Numbered from the stretch's first letter, positions 51,681-62,290 are shown. The stretch is DNA of 64,000 bases from Euglena gracilis (GCA_039621445.1 CP154955.1:57258619-57322618); one strand, 5' to 3'. Notes: generated by a model from the sequence alone, not told the origin. Translations and numbers: made by a program.

Positions 51681-52339
51681 TCATCATTTTGTGTCACGTG
51701 TCTTGCATCGCTACACGCACATGTTGATCTGTCAGGTAGCAACAGAGTTCCAGAAAGCTTTTTTGTGCCACAACTGTCGCCTAATTTAACTGCATATCAC
51801 ATTATGCAAATGGTGGAAAGTCGGTCCCCATCAGAGAGGTGGGCTCCCCGGCAGGCCGAGTGGCGGAAAACAGTCACCCGGCGCTCCGGTAAAATTAGGC
51901 TCACGCGCCCAAAAATTCCGTTTTTTTGTGTCTTTCGGTCCCTGAATTCAGCCAGAACCTTGGTTCCCGCAGCCAAATAATTCAAAAATTTGGTGGGGGA
52001 ACGGTGTTTTTGGCTAACTCCTTGGAGGTGCCTCTGAAGTAGTAGGGGGGGAAGCCTGGGTTCAATTGAAAAAGGGGTAGCGGGGGGGGGTGGAAGAACA
52101 CCTTCACCTTGATTCCCAGCGCCGCTTGCTCTTCCTTTTTTGAATTTGACTTTCTGTCTTTTGATTGACCTTCCAGATTGACTTTTGAACTCCTTGGACA
52201 ATTGTTTCCTTGATCTCGGATTTTTGAAATTCCTTCCTTCAGCATGCACAATGCTTTGAATGAAACATCAGAAGAACAGAACCTGGGGGGGGGGAAAGTA
52301 CACAGGTAAAAAAAGTAGCGGAATGGAGCAGAAAATTCG
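51681..52339. other. No gene recognised; flank of element E
   Basis: Short ORFs on both strands without motifs. The 3' end of element E probably lies near 52340, but no LTR was recognised. Confidence 0.35.
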
Positions 52340-52424
52340 CTAATTCCAGTGCGCAGGCGCCAGGCCGCCTCCCGCCGCCCACACTCGCCCTCCCACCGAG
52401 GCACCGGGCCTCGCCTGCCTTCGG

Positions 52425-54776
52425 CTAACCTCGGAGGCGGAAGCGGGGGGCGATGCGCACCTCATCGGCGAAGTGAACGAATTGTACAAACAAACGTCGG
52501 GGCGGTTCGGGTATACGGAGGGCAGGGGTGTGGCCTTGGCCTCGACCTTGGCCTTTGGCGTTTGTTGCCCATGGGCGCAGCTCGTGTGTGGGAACGCGCG
52601 CCACAGTACCCTGGTCGGGGGCTGGCGTTGGTCCCCCGGCGGTCTCCTGGCAGGCCGGCCGCAGGCTCCTGTGGGCGCCTTGGGAGGGGGTGGAACTCCT
52701 CCGGGCTCTGGGCGGGGGCCGCTGTCCTGCTGGTTGGCTTGGCAGCCGCTCCGCGCCGACTTGCAGGCTGGGGGCAGAGCGTTGAGCCTTTCGGGGGGGC
52801 ACCCCCGAAAGGCTTTTGGGGGGGGGCGGTCCCTTGGGCTCCCTTGGGTCTTTCTGGTGCCTGGGGGGTCTCTTCGGCTCGCCTCCTTTGCCCCCTGCCT
52901 GGCTTCCTTCGGCTGGCTGGGGGGGGGGGCGTGCCTTTCTCTCCCTTGCGCCTGCTCGGTTCTCCTGTTGCGCTCTGGGGCGGGGTCCTCCTTGCGCCCT
53001 CTTCGGTTCTCGCTTGGCGCTCTGGTGCTCCGGTGGGTGTGGGGGCCCCTGGGGGCGGGGGGCGCTTTTTTTTGGTCCGGGGGGTACAGGGGCGTTTTTT
53101 TTTGCCCGTGGGGTCCCCCTGGGGTCTTCTGCCTTGGTGTGTAGGTCTTTAGTCGTGCTCTCTGGGCCCCCTGGTGGGGGCGGCCTTGGTTGGTGGCCTC
53201 TGGGTCCCCGGGGGGGGGGCGGTCTTGGGTTTGTGTCTTCTGGTCCCCCGGGGGGGGGGGTCCTGGCTCGGTTGCCTCTTGGGGCCCCCTGGGGGGGGGG
53301 GGTCCTGGCTTGGTGGCCCTCTGGGGCCCCCTGGGGGGGTCTTGGCTCGGTGGTTCTCTGGGGCCTCTCGGTGGCCCTCTGGGGGGCCTTGGCTCGGTGG
53401 CCCTCTGGGGCCTCTCGTCTTTTGCTGGTGCCCCCTGGGGGCTTTGGCTGTTCGGTGCCCCTTGGGGTGGGGGGGGCTTGCTTCGGTTCCCCCTGGGGGT
53501 GCTTCGGTTCCCCCTGGGGAGGGGGTGGCTTCGGTTCCCTCTGGGGGGGGGCCTGGCTGGCTTCGGTTCCCCTGGGGGGGTGGCTTCGGTACCCCCTGGG
53601 GGGGCCTGGCTGGCTTCGGTTCCCCCTGGGGGGGCCTGGCTGGCTTCGGTTCCGCCTGGGGGGAGGGTGCTTCGGTTCCCCCTGGGGGGGGTGGGGGGCT
53701 GTTGGCCACCTTGGGCCGCTGGCTTGTCGGTGTGGCCTCCGCCCCCCACTCTCTCCCGGCCGTTGTCTTCCCTTGGCCGGCTGGGGGGATCTGCTCTGCC
53801 CCTGGCTGCCGCCCGCCTCTGGCTTCCGGCCTTCTGCGCCAGCCTCCTCCTGCCTCCACAGTATCAGTGTCAGTGTGAAGGACAGGGGCAGACACATCCG
53901 CTGCCATCCGTCGGCTCGCCTCCGACGGTGTAGTCTCCACGTACCCCGCCTCCGCAAACGTCTTTGGTCCACTGCGCAGCAGGCAGCGGCGTTGACTCCA
54001 CGTACCCAGCCTCCGCCAGCGTCTTGGTGATCTGCGCAGCAGGCACTCTGGCGAATCGGCAGGCAAGGAACGGCAGCAGCAGCAGCAGCCCAACAAATAG
54101 ACCCACCGCCACCCAGTACGGTTCGACGCCGGGATTTTCCAACCACCCCCGGGGCGGTGGGCTGGCATGGGTAGCCGTGGGTAGGGCAAAATGGGTGGCC
54201 TCCGGGTTGGGGCCGGAAAGAGCCGGGACTCACCGGGCCTGTGTTGGAGGGATTGAGGACGCAGACATCGGCGGTGGTTCCCTCTCGCAGCCTTGAGGCT
54301 GAGGACGGGTCCTGGAGGTGCAACGGGAAGGAGCCATGGGTGGCGAAGGCTCCACCGGGACAGGGGGTGAACGGGGCGCACTGGGTATGGGGGTGCGCTG
54401 GCAATAAATGGTGTGAGAGGAACGGGGACGGCGTGGCACAGGCCGGCGGCATGGGGGGGTGCCGGCCCGTGCACATCGGGAAGGCAGCTGGCGGAGATGG
54501 AACCGCGTCCCCGCACGCAGCCAGGAAATGGTTCGGAATGGGCACATACGGAAAATGGGTGAACATCGCAGAGGCAGCCACAGCTGCCTGGGGGGGAGCC
54601 ACAGCAGCCCGGGAGTCAGCAACAGCAGCCTGGTTGGCAGCCACCACCGTCGCCTGGGCGGCGGCCACAGCAGCCTGGGAGGCAGCCTCAGCCGCTGGGG
54701 GGGCAGCGTGCGGCAGCAAATGAGCGAACGCAGACACGGGACGCGCGCACTCAGCTCCTGTCGATGGACACACCAA
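52425..54776 (-). CDS. Pro/Ala/Gly-rich ORF behind the chromodomain of E (uncertain)
   Basis: A long minus-strand frame of 783 codons. The first ~110 residues are Ala-rich helices (QAAVAAAQATVVAANQAAV). The centre crosses a region where another frame encodes a membrane segment. The last 500 residues translate G-tract tandem repeats (PPGGTEA-type units, 52.9-53.7 kb) and are probably not a natural protein. Its position behind pol parallels the extra ORF of element C. The frame may only be open because the DNA is GC-rich. Confidence 0.3.
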   Translation of the reverse strand: MVCPSTGAECARPVSAFAHLLPHAAPPAAEAASQAAVAAAQATVVAANQAAVADSRAAVAPPQAAVAASAMFTHFPYVPIPNHFLAACGDAVPSPPAAFPMCTGRHPPMPPACATPSPFLSHHLLPAHPHTQCAPFTPCPGGAFATHGSFPLHLQDPSSASRLREGTTADVCVLNPSNTGPVSPGSFRPQPGGHPFCPTHGYPCQPTAPGVVGKSRRRTVLGGGGSICWAAAAAAVPCLPIRQSACCADHQDAGGGWVRGVNAAACCAVDQRRLRRRGTWRLHRRRRADGWQRMCLPLSFTLTLILWRQEEAGAEGRKPEAGGSQGQSRSPQPAKGRQRPGESGGRRPHRQASGPRWPTAPHPPQGEPKHPPPRRNRSQPGPPRGNRSQPGPPRGYRSHPPRGTEASQAPPQREPKPPPPQGEPKHPQGEPKQAPPTPRGTEQPKPPGGTSKRREAPEGHRAKAPQRATERPQRTTEPRPPQGAPEGHQARTPPPQGAPRGNRARTPPPGGPEDTNPRPPPPRGPRGHQPRPPPPGGPESTTKDLHTKAEDPRGTPRAKKNAPVPPGPKKSAPRPQGPPHPPEHQSAKREPKRAQGGPRPRAQQENRAGARERKARPPPQPAEGSQAGGKGGEPKRPPRHQKDPREPKGPPPPKSLSGVPPRKAQRSAPSLQVGAERLPSQPAGQRPPPRARRSSTPSQGAHRSLRPACQETAGGPTPAPDQGTVARVPTHELRPWATNAKGQGRGQGHTPALRIPEPPRRLFVQFVHFADEVRIAPRFRLRG
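53160..53700. repeat. G-tract tandem repeats (GGCTTCGGTTCCCCCTGGGG)
   Basis: Imperfect units of about 25-60 bp built from CTTCGGTTCCCCCTGGGGGG and CCTGGCTGGCTTCGG. The open frames here are by-products of the repeats. A second small duplication with TCCACGTACCCAGCCTCCGC lies at 53935-54047. Confidence 0.7.
53870..54142 (-). other. Reading frame with a strong transmembrane segment in the E tail region
   Basis: The minus-strand frame reads VEPYWVAVGLFVGLLLLLPF followed by LACRFARV, a typical single-pass helix with a basic stop-transfer side. A tail with KTLAEAGYVESTP follows. Across a frameshift the next repeat gives KTFAEAGYVETTP, so the tail carried two copies of this motif. The repetition at protein level suggests that this frame was once coding. 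It could be the C-terminus of a membrane protein encoded behind pol. Confidence 0.4.
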
Positions 54777-54807
54777 GGTTGATACCGCAGCAGAGGGGAT
54801 CTGGGGA

Positions 54808-55431
54808 TCAGCCTTCTGCGACGGCTGGGGAAAACGCAGAGACGAAGGGACGGTCGGACGGGTGGTGCACGAAGTGCAGCGGGACGGGCTGATGCGATGC
54901 AGCGGCGGCGACGGTCCGCGGTGGTGCCTGACCTAGCGCTGGCGGTGGATCGCGTGTCGGGATGTGCTGTGCTGCAGGAACCGCTGTGCCCACTGGGGGG
55001 TCCGCTGACTCCCCTTCCTGGCTGCTGGCCTCCTCGTCCTTCTTGACGTCCTCGTCGGGCCAGACCCACTCCTCGGGTGGGTCTTCCCACGCGGCGTTGT
55101 TGATGACCTCCTGCTCCTGCTGCTTCACCTCCGCGATGATGACCGCCACATCAGCTGGGTTGCGGTGGAGGTAGTCCAGCAGGTCCACCTTGAGCTTCTT
55201 GTACTTGGCGTACTCGATCATCTGGTGAGAGTAGCGATGGAAGAAATTCTTCAACGGCTCCACGTGAGAGTCGGGTGGTCCTCCTACTTCACCTCGAACT
55301 CCCAGTCGCTGTCGTGTCGTCTGCGGTGCCGCCGGATCTCCTCCACCGTCCACTCCTCGATGTCCACGTCTTCTTGCGTTCTGGCTGCCGGTAGGCGAAC
55401 ATCTTGGCCGGGCCCCACAACCGCGTGTCAT
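54808..55431 (-). pseudogene. Chromodomain and C-terminal tail of the E integrase
   Basis: Near 55370-55255 the minus strand encodes a chromodomain (VEEIRRHRRRHDSDWEFEVK in one frame, then a shift, then EPLKNFFHRYSHQMIEYAKY). The frame continues with a Glu-rich tail (VAVIIAEVKQQEQEVINNAA) to TAG at 54808. The aromatic positions of the domain are kept, but a frameshift splits it. Such domains direct integration to modified histones. Confidence 0.6.
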
Positions 55432-56578
55432 CGCGGTAGACCTTCAGCTGGCAGCGGTGGGCCTCTTGGCGGTGGCCTTCCTCCAGCTCCAGCTCGTACG
55501 AGTGCTCGCCACGGCGCTCGGTGACCCGGGCTGGGCCAAGCCAGTAGCTCTCGAGCTTCTGGCCCGGCCGCCTCGGAGGCCGGAGGTACCAGACGAGGTC
55601 TCCCTTGGCGAACTCCTCGAGGTGCTTCCTGCTCCGGTTCTTCTGGTCCGCTTGCCACTTGTGGAGGTCGTTGAGGACGTCGGCGACCTTCTGGTCCACG
55701 GCCTTCTGTCTCTCGAAGAACGACACCGCATCCTCCACCATGACCGGGGCCTTGTACGGTACGCCACCAGTCCACCGATGCCGTCCATACAGCACCTCGT
55801 ACGGGCTCAGGCCTTGCTGCGCCTTGGAGTCGTTCAGCTTCTGCACTGCCCTGGGCCGGGACTCCACCCAGGTGATCGGGTCCTCGGCCTTCTCGCTCCG
55901 GATCCGCTTCTGCAGCTGCGCACTGAGGGACTCCGCCTGCCCGTTCGCAGCGTGGTGGTACGTCTGGGCGTAGGCGTGCAGGCCACACATGCTGCGCCAC
56001 CACGCGCCAGCCAAGTTGCGGCCCGCCATCACTGGTGATCACGCTGGACACCCCGTGCGGCGACCGCCACCCACGGTACCTCCCTTGGCCACGGTGGCGG
56101 CGGTGAGGCCGCGCGTGTGGTGTGCCGTGGCCACGATCCACCCACTGTGGCGATCGACGCAGGCGGCAAACACGTTGTACAGCTGCCCCTCGAAGTCCAC
56201 CTCCGGCATCACGAAGAGGTCGATGGCCACCGACGCCATGATGTACGGCGGGACGGGCGTCGGGCAGACCTTCAGCCGCAGCGGCTGGTGCGGGTGCTCG
56301 GTGGCCTGGCACACCGGGCGCGTCCGCAGCAGCCCGCCGGCCACCTTTGCTGTCTCCATCCGGTCCGCGAAGACGTAGGTGCGCTCGGCCTCCTCCACCA
56401 GCCGGCCCCCGCCAATGTGGCCGGAGACCGAGTGCTGCTCCCTCAGCACCTCTGCCAGCAGCCCGCTCGGCACACAGCACCTCCCCCCGAGACGAGCCGC
56501 CCATCCACCAGCTGGAACCCGCTGGGACAGCCCGGGCCGTTGTGGGCCTGGTCCCAGACGGGCTTCCAGCGCGGGCAC
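55289..56578 (-). pseudogene. Integrase of element E
   Basis: Frame 56578-56039 carries the first part of the core (IDLFVMPEVDFEG with the first Asp, VDRHSGWIVATAHH). The second Asp region is read in another frame (VSSVITSDGGP near 56040). Frame 56032-55289 carries the Glu block (HHAANGQAESLSAQL) and the C-terminal domain (GDLVWYLRPPRRPGQKLESY, WLGPARV). At least one frameshift near 56035 separates them. WYLRPP and WLGP are shared with B. Confidence 0.7.
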
Positions 56579-57865
56579 ACCGCATACGCCTTGCTCCAGT
56601 CCATGTCGAAGACGTTGATGTCCAGGTCAGGCTGCGGGGGCACGGGATCAGCGGGTGACGGCACACCTGCTGACTACACTGCAGACGGGACTGAAGCGGC
56701 CGGTGACGGCACACCCGCTGCGGACGCTGGGACGGGCATGCCGGGTGATGACACACCGGCTGTCGGCGCTGCGGGCGGTGCGATGGACTGAGGTGCGGAG
56801 GACTGCGGTGCTGGTGATGGGGCTGGCGATGACGCGTGCGGGCACACTCCGGCGACGTACTCCTTGTACCACGACTCCAGGCTGCGGTGGTCAGTCCGGA
56901 CGAGGATCTCGTTGTCCAGCAGGAAGCCCGCCCACGTGTAGAGGGCGGCCACCACGGCATACTTCTGCTTGTCCCGGACGTCTCACCGAAGGCGCTGCCC
57001 CTGGCCACCGGGACCGAGGCCCCCGGCCGCAGGTCCTGCACCTGCGGCACGCCGTCGATGTTCGGGAACTGCTCCATCACCGCTCCGATGGCGTAGTCCG
57101 ACGGCTTGGCTGGATCGATGTGGTACAGCTCCAGGTCGGCGACGAGGGCCTTCTTCAGCTTTTCGAACGCCTCCTTCTCCAGCTCCGTCCACACCACTGG
57201 TGCTTGGATCCCGCTTTGGTCAGCTCCCTCGGCAACTTCAGCTTCTCCTGAAGCGGCGCCGCCAGCTCCGCGTAGAGTCTCACGTCGCCCGCATCGTAAT
57301 TGCAGACGCCTAGAAACGCGCGGAGTCTGCCGACCGTCGGCGGCAACTGCCAGTGCTGCACCGCCGACAGTTTGCCTGAGGCAGGCGCCCTCCGGCCGTG
57401 CCCCAGGACATGCCCCACGAAGTCGACCTGCCTCATGAAGAGCTTGACCTTGCGGCTGTCGCTGACCCATTTGTCCTTCTCCAAGGCCAGCAACGTCTCA
57501 CGGACGTCTCGGGAGTGCTTCTGGTGGAACTCGTCGAACGTCTCCTCCGCTCCCTGCCGCGTACTGACGATGATGTCGTCGAAGTACTGGCGGGAGTGCG
57601 CCTTCACCGCCGTGCAGGAGGGGTCCATGTCCCGCTGCAGGAGGGCGGGCCCGACGTTGATACCCTGCGGGACCACACGCCACTGCCACAGCCCACCCCG
57701 CAGCTGGACGTTCGTCACAGGTTGGCTCTCCTCCGCCAAGGCCACCTGGTGGAGCGCGTCCCGCAAGTCGATGGTGCTGAAGAGGGTACACTTCGCCTGC
57801 TCCGCCACGATCTCCTCCTTCAAGGGCAAGGGGTAGCTGTCCGCCATGATCTGCAGGTTCTTCAC
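56579..57865 (-). pseudogene. Reverse transcriptase and RNase H of element E
   Basis: Frame 57865-57155 holds the RT: SYPLPLKEEI, CTLFSTIDLRDALHQVALAE, LWQWRVVPQGI and the catalytic box YFDDIIVST (near 57580), followed by the thumb and connection. RNase H follows in other frames (ELEKEAFEKLKKALVADLEL, SDYAIGAVMEQF; LVRTDHRSLESWYKEY near 56895). Between them are at least two frameshifts. YFDD is an accepted active-site variant. Confidence 0.7.
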
Positions 57866-57872
57866 CGCGTAG

Positions 57873-58385
57873 TCACACCATCCTCCACTTCCCGTTCTTC
57901 TTCCGAATCGGGAAGGCCGCCGCCCGCCACGGGCCGCGGCCCGGCTCCACCTTCCGGTCGCGACGGCACTTTTCCTCCATATCCCGCAGCGCCTCCAGCC
58001 CCTCGGCCTTCAGGTGGATCTCCCTTCCCGCCACCGGCTGGGCGTTTGGCTTGTGGCGCAGCACCGCCATCCCGTGCTAGCCTCGGGGCGGCGGATCGGG
58101 GTGGGCGCGGTCGCCAAAGACGCGGCCCTCGAACTCCTTGAGGATCTCGGCGCGCAGCTGGACGGCCAGCGGGTGCTTCTCCTTCGCCTCGGCCGTGACC
58201 GCCCCACGGACTTCCTTCGCCTCCTTGGCCGCGTCGATCAGTACCTTGGCCACCATTGCCTCCTCCTCGGCGTCCAGGGCCTCGTCCTCCTCATCTCCGT
58301 CTGGGCCGTTGACCCCGACGGTGAGCCTCATCTTCCTCACCTCGGCCTCCATCCCCTCCTCCACTTCGGACGGCGTGCGGGGCAA
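57873..58385 (-). pseudogene. Region between protease and RT of element E
   Basis: Frame 58385-58077 is acidic and helical (MEAEVRKMRLTV, KVLIDAAKEAKEVRGAV) and ends in HPLAVQLRAEILKEFEGRVF. That matches the segment before RT in B (FQDFEGEVLG). After TAG/frameshift the frame 58070-57873 continues with LEALRDMEEKCRRDRKVEPG and FPIRKKNGKWRMV, the beginning of the RT fold. Confidence 0.6.
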
Positions 58386-58469
58386 CGGCGACGGGCTGCG
58401 GGCTCGGACGGTCGCGTAGGTGCGTGTGCTTAGCGCTTCGCTCTCGGTTGCTTCGGTGCCGGCGATGAC

Positions 58470-59210
58470 CTATCGGGGATCGTCGTGGAGCTGGAGGGCA
58501 TCCCGCCAGGGTTGCACACCCAGCCTGTGCTCCTTCAGCCAGGGGTAACCCAGAATCAGGTCACACCCTATATCACCGTCGTGGACGGTGATCTGTCTGT
58601 GCCACCTCTTCGCTCCTCCACTCCTCTCTCCTTCGCTCCTCGCGTTGAACACCAGGAGGACGTCCGCCACGTTGCTGACGCCTGCCAGCAGGTCGCCGTT
58701 CACGGTCCGTAGCAGCAGCGGCCGCTCACTGCGGCGGAAACATCCGTTCGGGAACAGGTCCCGACGGATCAGCGACGTCTGCGCCCCCGTGTCGATGAGG
58801 GCCTTCACCTTCTCCTCCCGGCCGTCGATCTCGATGACCACGTCCAGCATCAGCTGGTAGCTGCCGCCCCGCCTCTCCATGCGGCCCACCTGGAAGGACC
58901 GGCTGGGGCGGTACTGCCACGGACGGACAGTGACCTTGTGGACCTTCCGTGGGTGTGGGGCTCGTCGGCGGCGGTGGTGACGGGCTCGGCGGGTGGATCG
59001 TTGTGCGGCTCGGCAGGGGTGCACGATGCTTTGCGGGTGCACGATGGTGGTCGTTGGCGCGGGGCTTGGGACAGTGCCGCTGCTTGCGGGGCCAGCGCCG
59101 TCCGGCTTGGCGGTGTGGTGGCGGACGCGGGTGCGGGTGCCGGCGACGACGGTATCGCGCTTGGCGGCACGGCTGATTGGCGGGTTGGTTGGGTGTGCTC
59201 GCACAGGCAT
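58470..59210 (-). CDS. Aspartic protease of element E
   Basis: The minus-strand frame of 246 codons has a Pro/Arg-rich N-terminus. The retropepsin motifs follow: KVKALIDTGAQTSLIRRDLF (DTG near residue 142) and DIGCDLILGYPWLKEHRLGV (near residue 220). It is separated from the methyltransferase by a frame change near 59230. It is the counterpart of the B protease at 20.2 kb and keeps the same DTGAQ context. It probably releases Gag, methyltransferase and RT from the precursor. Confidence 0.75.
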   Translation of the reverse strand: MPVRAHPTNPPISRAAKRDTVVAGTRTRVRHHTAKPDGAGPASSGTVPSPAPTTTIVHPQSIVHPCRAAQRSTRRARHHRRRRAPHPRKVHKVTVRPWQYRPSRSFQVGRMERRGGSYQLMLDVVIEIDGREEKVKALIDTGAQTSLIRRDLFPNGCFRRSERPLLLRTVNGDLLAGVSNVADVLLVFNARSEGERSGGAKRWHRQITVHDGDIGCDLILGYPWLKEHRLGVQPWRDALQLHDDPR

Positions 59211-59245
59211 CGGACGACACCTTCGGGAATGTGATACGCCTCCTC

Positions 59246-60040
59246 TCAGGTACCGCGCTGCTGGGATGCCCCACCCAGCTGCCGTCGGTGATGTCGCCGT
59301 CCATCTTGCTCCTCCACGATGTTATCGCACTGGCCGTCGTATACGATGTCCTGCATGGGGGCCATAGAGTCCGCGATCCAGAAGCGTGTGGGCTTGCGAT
59401 AGCCCCATGCCTCCAACATGCAGTAGTTCACGTCGACGTACTGCGTGTCCTCGACAACCTTGCGGTGGCGGAGTTTCCCATAACTGGAATTCTCCAGCCA
59501 CCACAGGGACGGCAGCAGGTAGGCGATGATCTCCTTCGTCCTGCGGACCAGGAAGTCGGCCTTCCGCAGCTGCCGCCTCTTGGTCGTCATCGTGCTGGAG
59601 CACTCGGTGCACGGCGGCGAGGCGGCCACCAGCTCGAAGTCGCCGGGCCAGTACTCCTCCCAGTACTGCAAGCGCCGCACGTCCACCGTCTTGTCCGCCT
59701 TCCACCGCGGGTCGGCGTCCACCGAGACGACGGAGTAGCCGAGCTTCTCCAGCGCCCGCTTCACCGAACCCGTTCCGGAGAACAGGTCCAGGGCCCACCT
59801 CTTTGGCGTCGAGGTTGTCGGTGACGATGCGGCCGGCTTCGGTGCCGCCCGGCAGGACGTTGCGCTCTGCAGGGGGAACGGGGCGCTGGTATCTGCGTGT
59901 GCGGAACGTGGTGCCGCTGACGGCGCTGCTGATGGCGGGGACAGCGTACTTCGGCTTTGTGCGGACTCGCGCGGCGCTCGCTCCTGCTGCTGCCGAGCTG
60001 GGGGCGTCGCGGTGGCACGATGCTGCGTAGTCGATGGCAC
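59246..60040 (-). CDS. DNA (cytosine-5) methyltransferase domain of element E
   Basis: One uninterrupted frame of 264 codons; the first ~75 residues are Ala/Ser/Pro-rich linker. Catalytic features in order: motif I LDLFSGTGSVKRALE (residues ~84-98), VVSVDADPR (acidic AdoMet contact), LVAASPPCTECS with the nucleophilic Cys144, WWLENSSYGKL with Glu183 of motif VI, NYCMLEAWGYRKPTRFW (205-221). Compared with B the ENP motif is ENS. The domain lacks the large target-recognition region of DNMT1-type enzymes and resembles short phage/virus enzymes. It would transfer methyl from AdoMet to cytosine, perhaps marking element cDNA or the insertion site. Gag is upstream and protease downstream. All key residues are present, so activity is possible. 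Confidence 0.85.
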   Translation of the reverse strand: MPSTTQHRATATPPARQQQERAPRESAQSRSTLSPPSAAPSAAPRSAHADTSAPFPLQSATSCRAAPKPAASSPTTSTPKRWALDLFSGTGSVKRALEKLGYSVVSVDADPRWKADKTVDVRRLQYWEEYWPGDFELVAASPPCTECSSTMTTKRRQLRKADFLVRRTKEIIAYLLPSLWWLENSSYGKLRHRKVVEDTQYVDVNYCMLEAWGYRKPTRFWIADSMAPMQDIVYDGQCDNIVEEQDGRRHHRRQLGGASQQRGT

Positions 60041-60330
60041 GGACGCTGCTGGCTTGGCGGGGGGCGAGGACTGCGCAGACGAGACCGGTGGCGCCGCAGA
60101 CGGTTTCTCGGAACGACGGGACGTCTTCTGTAGCGCGGCCCAGTAGTTGCCTGATGGGCCTCGCCTCTACCGTGTGCGTCAGGGCACGGTCTCTCCCCTC
60201 CTTGGGACATTTGGGGCTTGCTTGTTCTAGGGGGCGTGCGGGGCTCTTGGGTGATTGCCCGCACGCTCACGCAGGCGTTTGGATTTGACGGCCGGCCCAG
60301 ACCCCCATCCCTGGGGCCTGGGAGGCCCCG
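60041..60330 (-). pseudogene. Post-stop extension of the E Gag frame
   Basis: Behind the Gag TAA the frame is open to about 59761 and begins RGLPGPRDGGLGRPSNP, conserved with D. The remainder is basic and Pro-rich. The frame ends out of phase with the methyltransferase, so a frameshift between ~60040 and 59800 must be assumed for a fused product. Confidence 0.4.
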
Positions 60331-60333
60331 TTA
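60296..60333 (-). promoter_or_regulatory. Gag stop with downstream structure (candidate readthrough element, E)
   Basis: The TAA (60333-60331) is followed by CGGGGCCT and then CCCAG...CTGGG, a shorter version of the D hairpin (60322-60318 with 60300-60296, extendable by GGCC with a bulge). The nucleotide and peptide conservation with D stretches across the stop. Confidence 0.4.
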
Positions 60334-62290
60334 CTCATGGTAATGCTCCTGGACGGCCGAGACTTTGCTCCTGCCGTCCTCGACTATGCCCTTGGACTTT
60401 CCATTTCCTTGGTCTCCTTTGGCTCAACCTTTCGCCTTGCCTTTTCCTTTGCCTTCATCTTGTCTTGGGGCATTCGATGTCCACTGCTCGCCTTGGTACC
60501 CACCACCTTTTCCTTTTCCTTCATTTCCATGCCATGCACTCGATGACCACTGCTCGGCTTCGTATCCACCCTTTCCTTTTCCTTCTTCACTCGTCCATGG
60601 GCTCGATGACCACTGCTCCGGGTACCCACGTCCCCCTTGGCCTTGTCCTTTGCCTTGGGGCGCGGGCACCGGTGGCGTCGTCGGGCGTGGTTGCTGCGCT
60701 TGCTTCTCCTTCTTCGGCGTCACATTCGTCTTCTCCACCTCCTGGATGTACGGCTCCTTGGTGGTGTCGTCGACTTCCACGTCCCGCTGCCACCGTGGCA
60801 CCAGCCGCTTCTCCGGAATCTCCTTCTCCTTCTCGGGGGTCATCTTCGCCTCCATCTGCAGCCATCTCACCATGAGGTTGTGGATGTCCTTCGCCGGTAG
60901 GTCCCACGAGTCGGCCGTCACCGTGACGATGCTGCCGCTCTCGAGCCGCTGGCGGTCGTACACGGCCTACACCAGGGTGCGGTGCTCGTCGCCCACTGGC
61001 ACCACCACGAAGCGGCGCCCCGCCTTCCGCACCGAGGCGGGAGCCATCGTGTTCTCTTGCTTGAACATCTCCTTCACCTCCTCCACCGTCGTGTACATCG
61101 GCCTCCTGCACCACCTTCCGGCGCCAGGGGTGGAGGGGCATGGCCTCCACGAGGAGCTTCCCCAGCTCCTCCTCCTCCATGCCCATCTGCCTCGCCATGG
61201 ACGCCATCTGCGCGTAATACTCCCTCCAGGACTTCTCGGTCAGCTTCCCGCTCTTCACCAGCTTCAGCTCCATTGTTCGCCGCCGCAGGACCTCCTTGGC
61301 CTCGCCGACGTTCGCCAGGTCCACCTCCGCGAACAGCACGGCATACTCCACCTCTCCTTGGGATCGATCTCCTCCTCCAGCATCAGCACCGTGGCCTCGT
61401 CCAAAGCCGCGCGGAACATGGCGGGACGCTGGCCTGACGTGATGGACGGCCACGACTGCTCGAGTTCCCGAAGGAACAACAGCCACCGCCTCCGCCACTG
61501 CGGCCAGTCCTCCGGATGCCCGGAGAACCGGCCCGGGTGGAGGCCGACGACGGAGACCACCAGCGGCGCGGGGAGGAATTGCAGGGCCGCTGGCTGGGCC
61601 TACACCGGGGCGATGCGGACCTCGCCCACCGCGGACGTGCTGGCGACGGGGATGGCGGACGGCGTGGGCGATGGAGAGGGAAAGAACCCCGCCCACTCCC
61701 GCCGCGGCCTGCTTCTGGACCAGCCGGAGACCTGGTCGGAGGGTGGACGACGGCTTCTCCTGCACCACGGACTCCTCCTGCATGGGCTTCTCCATCTGGA
61801 CCGTTCTCACCTCTGGCACTGGTTGCTGCAGGGCCACCGGTTCCGGCTGCTGCTCAGCCGGAGGTCCAGGAGCCTTGGCGGGCATTGCCGGCATCGCCTT
61901 GGCTTGGGAGGATACGATCACATTCGAGACGATCTGATCCAGCCGCTGAACGGCCACCACCACGGCATGCGTCTGGACGTTCACCTTCTGCACTTCGGCG
62001 CCCACCACCCGGATCTTGTCACCGGGGCTGTCCGCGGCGAGCCGTTGCACGGCCACGGTCAGCCCTTGGGCTTGGGCTTCCACCTTCTGGATCTCCGTCT
62101 CCACCATCTGGATCCTCCCCACGATCAACGGCGGCAGCCCAGCGGCCTTTGGCTCCTTGGCAGCGGCTGCCTCCACCTTGTTGGTGAGGGAGGACACCTG
62201 CGCCACCAGGCACTTGACCTTCTCCTTCAGCCAGGCGTTCTCTGCCTGCTGATACAGCAGCTGCTCCACTAGGCGCGGCGTCACCTCCAC
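60331..62290 (-). pseudogene. Gag of element E, several frameshifts
   Basis: Frame 62290-60587 begins with a coiled coil (LLYQQAENAWLKEKVKCLVA). Frame 61560-61264 carries the capsid-like core (HPGRFSGHPEDWPQWRRRW, matching D). Frame 62290-60587 returns with LTEKSWREYYAQMASMARQM. Frame 60963-60424 carries YDRQRLESGSIVTV and a GKGKGG-rich tail with three EQWSSS repeats. The last frame ends SKVSAVQEHYHE at TAA 60331, parallel to the end of D Gag. At least four frame changes make it non-functional as read. Confidence 0.65.

Noticed and set aside
52349-54030. Long plus-strand Gly/Leu/Trp/Ser-rich ORFs (267, 404, 247 codons)
   Set aside because: They are antisense to tandem G-tract repeats and change frame with the repeats; open only because stops are rare in this composition.
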